From NCBI GenBank assembly GCA_019671005.1, contig CM033752.1, forward strand, positions 22,886,969 through 22,950,968: a stretch of 64,000 nt of DNA. The letters are read 5' to 3'. The notes beneath the pieces were generated by a model that saw only the letters and a program-made list of their open reading frames with translations, did not search any database and was not told where the DNA came from. The position numbers were made by a program, and so were the translations under genes. The stretch is from Hibiscus mutabilis (lineage: Eukaryota; Streptophyta; Magnoliopsida; Malvales; Malvaceae). Shown piece by piece: positions 46,281-56,942 of the stretch (its first letter is position 1; every line of letters starts with the position of its first letter).

Positions 46281-48020
46281 ACATCAAACAATATTGTTGC
46301 AGAGACAGGTAAGTCCTGCAAACAAACAAACTGTCATATAAGCAGGCAAAAAATAACCAAAAAAACATATATAAAATGACTTTTGGCAAAGCAAAATAGA
46401 AAAAAATAAAACAAAAAAGAAACAAATAATTCATCATCAAAAGAGAAGAATCTTATTTATATACAATCAGAAAAAATATTAAAAATCAGTCAACGGCACG
46501 AAGGTCGTCGCCGAAAAAATTTTTGATAAAAAAAAAAGAATTTAAGTAGGTTTTTAAAAAATATCTACCTCGAAGAAAAAAAAAGTAGTGAGAGAAAAAT
46601 ATTATAACAATAATTATATTAACTGAACCAATACTTAATCAACTATTATTGCTTAGATAAATGCACCAATTTTCCCAAATAATTAAATGGGTTTTTTCCA
46701 AGTTTTAAAAATCTTGCAAGTAGTTAGCATTACTAATAAATTAATATTTTTTTGTAAAATTCTTTGGTTTTTCCTAATAATCGTACTCATCATAAAAGTA
46801 AGGAATATAAAATCAAAGCAAGAATGATAAATAGATATTAGAAGAAGAAGAAAAATAAAGTAAAATGAGGGATTTTGATCAATAAAATAATCAATAATGT
46901 TAATTGGACATTTGGCCCACAAAACCAACAAAAGCAAAACCGAAGCACTTTTCAACACACCTCATTAAACTAGTCGTTGAAACCCCCCACTCCCCTATAA
47001 AAAAAAGTAAACTAAAGTTACCCCCTCTATCCCTTTTCATTTTTTGTTATTATTAATTCTCAATTGATATTGGTAAAACTAAAACAAAATATGTGGTGTA
47101 TCCATCAATCAGTTATCAAATTAAGTAAAAATGAAAATGATCCGTTGATTGTAATGGAAAGCTAGGCTAAAAGGTTTTATGTTTCTTTTATGTAAACAAA
47201 TTAGGATACATATTCAATTTAACATACATTTTGACGTAATATTTACATTCTCAAAAGATATTGAACATTTAAACATGATTAATTTTATTTTTTTTATATT
47301 TTACCAACGATATGTCAATCGAGATAATCAATTAAATATATGATTGAATATTTTTAAAGAAAAAATTTAATATAGAAAATATTTAAATTAAAGTAAGAAA
47401 GGGACCCTTTCTCGTGATGATATAAGTATTGTTGCAACATATTTAGCCTGTCTCGAATTCCTCGGGCGGTCACATGGGTGCAATTATTTTAGAATGTTTG
47501 ATATAATGGAAAGACCATTGCCCCCTTTAAACCACTTTACAATGTACTTTTGTTAGTCTAATTATGGGTCTCTTTGTTTGTTTTAGCACATTCTAGATGA
47601 TAACCAGTCGCTTAATCAATGCTAATAGGGGTCAACTGTGATTAAATAATATATTATTTAGTAATATCATTGTATTAAATTTAAAAATATAATATGTTTA
47701 CTCGAAAGAGTGATTGTTCAGCAAAACTTATAATTTAAGAAGCATTCTAATTTATTTTCTCATCTATTGCATTCTTTTTTGTTAAATTCAAAATGGAAAA
47801 ACACTGCATTTAACACGACTGACTAATATTTCCCGAACAGTAAATATTCTCATTGAAGTCCTTCAGGTTTCGCCACCAAATAAAATAAATGTTCATATAA
47901 TCAACGAGATTGGTTCACGTGGTAAGCAATTTGGTATCGCTTAAGCAAGTCTTGAATTTGATGTTTTGTGTATGCAGAAAATTTCTACCGGAAACAATGA
48001 CGGATCTTGATCGTATAGTT
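46281..48020. other. AT-rich intergenic DNA
   Basis: No gene or clear element was recognised. Open frames (46683-46958) are low-complexity and lack any known motif. A stretch at 47905-47960 vaguely recalls a tRNA-derived SINE, but the promoter boxes are poor. Confidence 0.5.
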
Positions 48021-48024
48021 TAAG

Positions 48025-48300
48025 GTGAACTAATTAAAATTTTCAAAATTTTAGAGGTCTAACCAAAATTTTTAAAAATTTTGAGGGACTTAACGATAAA
48101 TTTATTTTTTAAATGTGGGGTCTAATTAAAAATTTTAAATTATTTGAAAATTTTAGTGAATTTTTTTTAACAATTTTGAGGGAATAATTAAAAATATTCA
48201 AATTTTTTATAAATTTTGAGGGGTTTAATTAAAATTTCAAAAATATTTTAAGACTATAATACAATTTTTTAAAACTTTTGGGGTGCCAAGACCCCTTGGG
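48025..48300 (+). repeat. Degenerate tandem repeat with transposon-like right end
   Basis: About five imperfect units of roughly 50 bp with phrases like 'taattaaaattttcaaa.ttttgagg'. The right end 'gtgccaagaccccttggg' followed by 'catccgcccctag' resembles the terminal motif of common plant elements. The family was not identified. Confidence 0.45.
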
Positions 48301-48589
48301 ATCTATACACCATCCGCCCCTAGCCAGAAGATTATCTCACCAAACTTATATGTGTGAGACGTTTATTGATCCAAATTAATTAAGATAAAATTATAGGAAC
48401 CGAGAGAGAAAAAATTTATATAAACACGGGTTAAATTTAATTAAAAATAATATTTTGGTAAATTCAATAAGAGACAACGCATTCATTGCTAAGTTCTGTT
48501 TCTTTTTCTTTAATATAAGTAGCACATTGTTTTGAGAGTTGAAACTTTTATACTAAATTAACGGCATTGAATAAGGTAATATCCCTCAC

Positions 48590-48650
48590 TCATCATCATA
48601 CATCATACACCATACATCATACACCATACATCATATATATATATATATGG
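48590..48650 (+). repeat. Short tandem repeat (CATACATCATACAC-type, then (AT)n)
   Basis: 'catcatacatcatacaccatacatcat' phrases repeat with a 14-base period, followed by an (AT)8-like run to about 48649. Confidence 0.8.
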
Positions 48651-48689
48651 GAAAACGTGTCCGCGTCTATCTATTATTGTTATTTTTAA

Positions 48690-49512
48690 AAGGTTTGACT
48701 GTTAAATACGTATCTAAACTATATATTTTTTTACAGTTAGGTGTTAAAATTTTATTTTTAGTTAAATAGATACCTAATGTTTTTAATGTTACTCAAATAG
48801 GTGTCTCGCTGTTACTGCCCATTAATTTTCAACATTAACTTATGTTATCTGACACGTGTCATCTTCTTAAAATTTTAAAATTATATTTAAAAATAAATAA
48901 AAAATTAATAAAACAAAATAACCTCAAATTTCACAAAATAGCCTAATTTTTAAAATCCCTAACACCCCAAAATCCAAATCTCGATTTAACCTAATTTCGT
49001 CGTCGATTGCCACGCCGCCTCCCAACACATCCATCGCCAGACCATCACGACCATTTCCCCATTACTTTGTTGTCGAAAATCGACTGACGCCGTGTGAAAT
49101 GCCAAAATCGTCGAATGATTCGCGATGAACAACAGTATAACGGGCGATGAACAGTGTGTGGGTCTTCGGTGAAGGAAGGGTGCTTCATTATGTCGCCGGA
49201 AACACGACCAATGTTAGTGTGAGCGGCCGGATTTGGGGGTTTAGGAATTTGGGGACTATTTTGAGATTGTTTGAAAATTTTAGGATATTTAAAAACTTTG
49301 GATTTAATTTTTAAAAAATAAAATCCAAAAAATATTTAATATTGTCACGTGTTTGATTTTGATTGGATAATGGAAAAAATTAACGTTCTTCATGGCCAAA
49401 CCTTAAACAGTTCAAGGAATGAAACGTTATGCACCTATTTGGCCCAAAAAATAGCTTGTGCACCTATCTAGAAAAAATGTATAATTTGGGCACTTATTTA
49501 ACGGTTAAGCAT
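48690..49512. mobile_element. Long-TIR DNA element (MULE-like), GC-rich core
   Basis: The left end 'gactgttaaatacgtatctaaac' mirrors the right end (reverse complement 'aaccgttaaataagtgcccaaat'). The mirroring continues for about 90 bases ('ttaggtgtt'/'ataggtgcac', 'aaatagatacct'/'aaataggtgcat') and weakly further in ('gacacgtgtcat'/'aacacgtgacaa'; 'ccccaaaatccaaat'/'cccccaaatccgg'). The core, about 48990-49240, is much richer in G+C than the arms and contains CGTCG and CGCCG phrases. No transposase. A convincing target duplication was not found. Confidence 0.55.
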
Positions 49513-50408
49513 TTTCAAAATGAAATCAACTCCATCCAATGTCTTCAAACCGTCATTTAAATTTTAAACAAGTCCTTAAGTTTTAATGTCTTAATTAAGT
49601 CTTTAAAACATCGATATCATTTTAAACAAGGCTTTCTATTAGTATAATTGTCTACTTAGACATTAAATATCGGTTCAAATATGTCATAAAACAATTTAAA
49701 ATATATGGTTCAAATTACAAAAATATATATATATATATATCATATGCGAATAGCTTAAATTTAACATTTTAAGAGAAACACACTATATTAATAAATTTTA
49801 AACCCACAACATAAGAGAGAGAATAGTGTCAATTAAGAGCTTCTAACTACTTGCTCTAAAGATTATTGAAATACGTTAGATCAAAACGGTTTATATGGTA
49901 TATACAAACATATTTACAATTTAGTTTATGTAATTTAAATATCGTTTCATATCATATCTGAATTAGCATTTAATGCCTGGAACTAATAGTTAGGTTAATG
50001 GAATGACCAGATTGATATGATATTAATACTTTAACGATTTAATTTTTTTATGTTTGAATACAACTTTAGAATCTGGATCTTAAATCGAAATGTAGGATAC
50101 AATTAACCTCAAAATATGATTTTTTATTTATGAATATAAGAACAAACAATTAACGAACATGCAATTCTTCATATAATAACAGTGGAATATTTGAAATAAA
50201 TAAGAAATTTGTTTTAAAAGGAATGGGAATAAAATAATAAAGTGACGTAAGGTGTCCAAAAGAGTATGGCCTAGATGGTACGGAGATTGACCAATAAGAT
50301 CCAATTCCCGTGAATCATCATCATCCCCCAACACAGTATTTGCCACGTGACTGACCCAATGCCATTTTATATGACCTCCAGTCTTTTTTTTAGTTGCGTC
50401 CAATTTTT

Positions 50409-50860
50409 GGATAAAGTACACAAACGGTCCACTAAATTATCTTAAAAAATATAAAATAGTCACTAAGTTTTTAAAAGTTACATTATGAATATTAAGCTTT
50501 AGTTTTTGTTATAAAATGGTCACTGAATTGTTAATTGTTATTAACTGGGTGACATGACAGTTATAAAAGTTCGTATAACAACATATTTAATTTTCAATAT
50601 TTACACATTTAATCAATTTAGACATCTAAAATGAGGGTTAAATTAGGACTAAATTGATTGAATGTGTAAATATGGAGGATCAAATGTGTTGTTATTCAAA
50701 TTTTCGTAACTGTCACTTCATTCTATGAATGACAGTTAATGACTCAATGACCATTTTGTAAAAAAAAACTAAATTTTATGCCCATTATGTAACTTTTAAA
50801 AGTTTGGTGACTATTTTATATTTTTTGGGATAGTTTAGTGACCATTTGTGTACTTTACCC
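50409..50860. mobile_element. Foldback MITE-like element (about 450 bp)
   Basis: The arms are complementary over nearly their whole length: left 'ataaagtacacaaacggtcc' and right (reverse complement) 'gtaaagtacacaaatggtca', continuing through 'aaaatataaaatagtcac', 'ttttaaaagttacat', 'aaaatggtcactga', 'aacaacat' and 'tttacaca' to a short centre near 50625-50655. TTTTTGG occurs at both edges (50404-50410, 50861-50867) and may be part of a target duplication. Non-coding; a transcript would form one long hairpin. Confidence 0.7.
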
Positions 50861-50889
50861 TTTTTGGTAAACTTGTCAAATACCATTAA

Positions 50890-51110
50890 ACTTTTAAGAG
50901 TATTGATTATATCATTAAATTAAATATCGATATTATTTTAATACTGAACTTTAGTTTAGGCTTTAATTATACCACTGGCCGTTAACCCCTTTGCATTATC
51001 GAACGCATGCCGTTAAGATATGTTCACGTTATCGATTTTAATGGCTCAGTGAAATAATTAAAGCCTAAACTAAAGTTCAATGTTATAATAGATCGATTTT
51101 TAATGGTTTA
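50890..51110. mobile_element. Second foldback MITE-like element
   Basis: A core inverted repeat of about 28 bases (50943-50970 'actgaactttagtttagg' mirrored at 51060-51082 'cctaaactaaagttcaat') extends outward with 'ttaatg/cattaaa' arms. The loop around 50985-51015 includes 'gttaac' and 'cgaacgcatgccgtt'. It lies within 30 bases of the first foldback. Confidence 0.6.
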
Positions 51111-51124
51111 AGGGTGTAAGAAGC

Positions 51125-52495
51125 CCCTTAAACTTTTGAAAACAATATTTAATTAAGCCCCTATACTATTTTTTACCCAATTAAACCCTTGAACCATGAA
51201 ATTTGATCAATTAAGTCCTTTAACCAATTTTGACCATTAAATCTTGACAAATTTTTTCTTTAGATATTACTGACACATGATACACTACATTTCTATTATG
51301 TCGCATTTATAGTTTTTTCAAAAATAATTTTTATAAATTTTACAAGTCTTTTAGAATTTTTAGAACTTTTAATGTTTTTTTTAAATAAAATAAAAAATTA
51401 TAAAAATACCAAATAAAGATATTATGACACAACGTACTACACCAACAAATCTAAAAAATTGTTTTTTCTTTTTACCAAACAACACCCAATTACTCCACTA
51501 CGGTTCGGGGAATGAGGCAGTGGGGGCCTAGTTCTTTTAAGCTATTGTATTGTGTGCCGACACTCGATATTTGATTGCTCGATTTATTTCAAGCATCAAG
51601 GCCCAACACGTGGGTTTAACGGCTTTGATGCGTTTCATCGCTCATCAAAGTTGTGCTAAAGAACCATGATGAATCGAATCATATACATGATGGTGTTTTA
51701 TACCCCCATGGACCCTACCGTACGAACCAATGATCATACAAAAGCACATGATTGTGACACGTGACGTTTAATACTGAACCCCCAATTATAATACACCCAA
51801 TTCTTCTGCCTAGCTGTAACAATTCATTATAACCCCATTGTAAATTTGATTCGATGTAAAATTTTAAGAAATATATTAAAATATAAAATTTTAATATTTT
51901 AGTGTGATTATAAGAGAAATAATTAATGTTTTAAAATATATATTCAAAAAAGTTAATATATATTAACAGTTCAATCATTTATAGGTAAAAGATTAGTAAA
52001 AAAAATAACGATTCAAATTAATGTATTTTAACAACAATTGAATTAACTTCTTTGAAATTGAAAATACAAACTGAAATTATAAATAAAAATAATTGAGTTT
52101 GAAACATCATGCCGTAACGAGTCTCTAAAAGGTTCGATTTAAATTAATTGTTTAATGAATCGAATATCGATGATTGTATTAATAAAACAAAAAAAAACTC
52201 AGATATATTAACATAAAAGAACGTTTTACCAATAAAAAGAACATAAATTGATTAACGTGAATTGTTTATGATGTGAAGCATTATTTTAGCGCCTAAATTC
52301 TGAAAAATTTCTAATGCAAAAGTGATTCTAATTGTAGAATTGGGATCTAACAGCTGACTATAATTAATTTGTTTTAAAGACTAAAAAGTACGACTATGAA
52401 CTGTAAAAAATATTTTTTTCCTTTTCACAAAATAATGTCACAGTAAATGATAATGTCGCGATATTGGAATTTTAATCTATATTTCGTGATAGTAT
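51125..52495. other. AT-rich intergenic DNA
   Basis: The part 51110-51280 has recurring 'aattaa(g/a)cccttaa' phrases usual in degraded MITE-like repeats. The rest shows no coding or element signal. Confidence 0.5.
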
Positions 52496-52504
52496 CCTGA
52501 TAGT

Positions 52505-52690
52505 ATTGATGCTGTTAACCATTGATTTTTGATCTATTGGTCAATTAATTTAGATCGAGTTTTGCAAAGACTCGTTATGTGGAGACCCTCCCAACCAAGT
52601 TTTTTTCATTCACAATGTCAAGATTCGAGCCTCTGACCTTACTTAAGAGATCTAATGTCTTATCTCACTAAATCAACTGGTTGTTAACGG
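52505..52690 (-). mobile_element. Possible tRNA-derived SINE
   Basis: On the minus strand a B-box-like GGCTCGAATCTTG (about 52631-52621) lies about 40 bases after an A-box-like TTTAGTGAGATAAG (about 52671-52658). TGTTAAC occurs at both edges (52513-52519 and 52682-52688) and could be a target duplication. No clear poly(A) tail, so the call is tentative. Confidence 0.4.
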
Positions 52691-53633
52691 TGTTATATAT
52701 TTATTTTTATATAAAATTTAAATTAAAAAATTAAAAAATTAAGATCGAACATATATTTAATATAAAATTAGGTAAATTTTTTTATTGCTCAACCAATTAC
52801 CATGATTGAATAAATTCTGAAGATATATTTTTATATAAAATATTTTTCGACTCAAATCATGAAAGTGATAAAATTAATATTTATAATCTTTATTTTTTAA
52901 TTGTAATTTTTATATAAATAAATGTGTATGTTATTGACTGAGTTATCTAATCTGTTGTCTTATTTTTTTAAGAAAAAAGAAAGAACTCAATTTAAAATGA
53001 CTTTTAGCGTTGATGTAACGTAATATTAGTCGTATTGACCTTTCTTGAATAATAATGTCGTTCTAAAATTTTACATTAACGACAGATCCCGCACTCCTTT
53101 TGTTTTTGTCACAATATTTTCAAAATCAATTCAACTTAAACGAGATAGTAAGCCAAAGTATAATTAGGAAATGATATAAATAAGATGTAAATGTATATAA
53201 TATTTTAATGATATTTAGCTATCAATATACGAATAATCAATTATCAGATCTTTAGGCATAGGACCACGCTTCAAAAAAGTAAGTAAACATATCTTGACAG
53301 GTGGAGATAGGAGGACATAAATAACAATAATAACTCAAGTGGGGGTGTGCAGATGAATGAAACATAAAGAGGTAAGACTTTTTGGCTGCATGTAAAATCT
53401 AAATATACCATAAACAAATATGGCTATTATATGTATATGTGAACCAACGGTGACTAGCACGGTTTAATGGGATAAAACATTAGTTTTTTAAAAAAAAAAA
53501 TCAAAAGCTCAAATTTTGACATTGTGAATAAAAAAAATAAATTAGAAGAATTACCCTATAATAGATCTATATAGTACGTATGAATTTGATAGTATCTTAG
53601 ATAACTTTGGATGGACTGAAGTTGGCATTGTTA

Positions 53634-54096
53634 TTAGGGATGTAAATGAGACGAGACAGATGAACAACTCGAGTTCGACTAGGTCAATACTCGACTTGAG
53701 TTTTTAACAAGCTGAGCCGAGCTAGCTCGTTACTCAATGTTCGACTCAAAGAGATCGCAAGCTACTCGAAAATATATTATTCTAATTTTTTTAAAATTAA
53801 AGTGAATTAAAATGTATGTTGCTAGAAAATAATAATAATAATTAATAAATTATTATTATTATTAGGACTGTAAATGAGAAGAGACAGATCGCGAGTTATT
53901 TGAGTACGACCCAATCAAAGCTCGGTCAACACTCGTCTTGAGCTCAAACTCAGTTCGAGTTCTTAACGAGCCAAGTCGAGCTCGATATTATTAAACTCAA
54001 CTCGAACGACTTGAGCTCGAACTCGACTCAAATTTTTAACAAACTGAGTCGAGCTCAATACTACTCGAGCTCTACTAAGCTAATTTACACCCTTAA
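53634..54096. mobile_element. MITE-like element, hAT-type by appearance, with internal copy
   Basis: The end 'tagggatgtaaatgag' (53635) and the opposite end 'ctaatttacaccctta' (54080-54095) are near inverted repeats. The body is made of 'gagctcga', 'actcga' and 'gagttcgag' phrases, a pattern common in plant MITEs. A second start, 'ggactgtaaatgagaagagacagat', occurs at 53866 after an (AAT)n/(ATT)n microsatellite, suggesting two nested or tandem copies. Confidence 0.5.
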
Positions 54097-54099
54097 TTA

Positions 54100-56942
54100 T
54101 GGTTATACGAGACATCTTTATGGCAGGGAAATTTCAAAAGAAAATAATGAGTGAAACCAAGAATGATGATGATAAGCATTGGTAGAGGCAAAGATTCTTT
54201 GTATAAAGAGAGCGTCTGTCGTCCTATACTAATCATTATATTTCTTTTTTTTCCTTTTAACCAAACACAAAAACGAGTGGAGTAAAGGATACCATACGAT
54301 GAGAAAAGCAAAAAGGAGATTAGTAGGTGAGTTTGGTGAGCAGTCGGCATTAATAAGCTAGTCTTGCCGACAGCAAATTCTGTATCTCTTGGAATGGTAA
54401 AAAAGACAAACCCACAAAGCACACCACTTTTTTACCCTCCTTCGAAAGGTAAATTATGTACGTATATTTCAGCTTTTTTTAACCGTGGGTGGTGGTACTG
54501 GTGGTGGAGGTGGGTGGGGTGAATCTAATTCCATCGAGGCTTTAAGCCAAGAGGGATAGTTTAAAGTTGAAACTACTTTTTTTATTTAGGCTGTTTTTTG
54601 TTTTTCTTTTATGATTGAGAATGAAAAAAAATAATGGAAAGCTGCTGATATTTTGTTGAATAAATCTATATTTGGTTTCCAACATGTAAGCAGTGATAGC
54701 TTACTATAATTAGAAGACAGTGCAATGGTTGATGACCTGGCATTGTCAATTGATTACTTATCTGCCTGCTTTCCCTTGCTAATATATGCAATTCAATGCC
54801 TTTCCCTTTTCACTTTCTTTTCCTCTTTATGACACAATTACAACTGCATGTTGTAGTCTCTCCCCAACCTTTTGTTTTCTCCTGGACCAAGACGTACAAG
54901 TTCATGCTTCAGTTACCAACTTAATTAACCATGTCAAGCTGCTATATAATGCCATAAAAGAGATAATTAAACTGTTTTTATTTTTTTTGCTCTTGTTTTT
55001 CATTTATTATTACAGTGAAGATGGGGATAAAATTGCAGAAGAATGAGGAACCGATGAATCGGACTCAGGGTGGTGGCTACAACCATCCTTTGGTTTCGCA
55101 ATCATGGGAGGCATCAGCCAATGACTGCAGGAACATCCTGAGCTTCGGAATGTTTAAAAGACAAGTTACTCCAAAGATGATTTGATGGGAAAAAGAATAA
55201 ACAACCAAAGCATAGAAAAGGACTCCCACTTCTTTCATGGTGGGGCATTCTAATCTCTCAAAGACAAAAAAAAAAGGAGATTTGTAAGACAAGATGGAAA
55301 CAGTCAGAACACAAGTGCTTCTCCAGCTAGAATGGTCTGGTCTTCAGGTCCTTCCGAGGTTGCTGACCCACCCTACTGAAAACAGTGCTTTGCCCTCCAC
55401 TGAACTGCCTCATCCCTGCCAAAAGCTTCACATCCTTGGATCCTTCACCCGAATTCCTCTCTAATCATGATCCAACAATCATAACGCATCTATCTTTTAT
55501 GGCGGTCTGTCCGGTCCGACAATATCTTTGTCACATGCTTCTGCCAACCAAATATGACATTCAGCACAATTAAAACAATTTCATAGCTCATTTCAGGTTC
55601 AAACTTACAATGATTGATCTTATCAAAGTTTATTGTTCACCCAGAAAATTACTTGGTTATATACTCAACTATATATACACAAGTCCAAAGAAGAAATGAA
55701 CCTATCTAGTTTCAAAGTAGTTCTCCACCCACCAAAATAATGCTTGATTGCATCACAAGTCACACAAACTAAACAAAACGGACACTCAAAGCGCAGAAAT
55801 CTTATCAAGTTCCGGTATCACCCGAGGTACAAATACAAGCACGGTCCAGCAATTTACCTGTTTTGACTGTGAGAATGAACCTAAGCTCGGAACTTCATTC
55901 AAACTTCAGTTAGTGAAAACCGGAAAGTCCTTCAACAGGCACATGTGATGGACCATCCAGCAGCAAAGTTCAAGTACCAAAGACTAACAGTGAAAGGTTT
56001 TTCATGAAAAACCTTCCCACATCATTTTCCCCATACACTCAAAGCACAAATGATACCAAAATAGGACGTGAATTTGAACAACAAAAGAGTGTCGATCAAG
56101 CTTGTTCAGGAAGGAGATGAGATGATCACACAGGGGGTCCATGACTCAAATAAATATTGGAAACAAGGGACCAGCTGTTCATTATATCAATAACAAAAGT
56201 TGAGTTCCACTTGAAGATCTAAATAAAGAAACAATGTTACAAACCTTTTCAGACAGAAAGGTAGCTGTGGTTAAAATATCGATTACTTCATCAAGAACAC
56301 ACTAGAATGGTGAATCAATGTAGACGATAAATAGCTTTTTTCGGATTCTTACAAACACAAATAAAGGCTCATAAGCCTTTAAGCAAGATTATAAATGGAA
56401 TACATAGAATTCTGTAACCAATACCATTAATATACACATGAATTGCAGTACTACACCAATATCACATAAACAAAAAAAAAATCATACATGGAATATAGCA
56501 TATAAGCCAAATTAGACCACATAAGAGCTGATGTGTAAGCATATGACTTGTTTGTAAACCTCAAAGAAGATTTAAAGTAATGTTATGAAGCAAAGTAGAA
56601 ATCATAAATCTTTCCCCTTTATAACTATCAAAAATGCTAGAGGAAAAAAATTACAATGTTCTTCCTGTTCTTGAAATTCTATTCAGGCAGCATTCTCTAT
56701 CTTTAACAAACAAGAAGACTCTTTTTCTGCAAATCCATCCAAAAGGCCCAAAATCAAGCTAAGGTAAAAGATGGGAAAATGCTCAAACTGTGAGGCTCAG
56801 CAGTGGAAGGAATACAATGTTTAACCCCAATGAATACCCTCTTCCTCCCACCTTCTAAAATAGGTAAAACTAGTCAAAAGAATTAAAAAAATCCTACAAA
56901 TTTTCAAATTTCTAAAGAAATGGGAAAAAACGTGAAAAAATG
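54100..56942. other. Region downstream of the host gene; no confident gene
   Basis: 54100-55000 is ordinary intergenic sequence. 55000-56942 is less AT-rich and less repetitive. On the minus strand it contains candidate splice motifs (for example TTGGTTGGCAG near 55555 and AAACAG/GTAAAT near 55850) and a short reading 'MRQFSGGQSTVFSRVGQQPRK' ending near 55340. It could be the 3' UTR (possibly spliced) of the gene at 56943 or a separate non-coding transcript. Nothing is recognised with confidence. Confidence 0.35.

Noticed and set aside
47900..47990. tRNA-derived SINE candidate (cacgtggtaagc ... gtcttgaatttg)
   Set aside because: The A-box and B-box matches are too poor and there is no tail or target duplication.
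54093..54422. 109-aa minus-strand frame next to the MITE
   Set aside because: No known motif, and part of it reads through the MITE terminus, so it is most likely chance.
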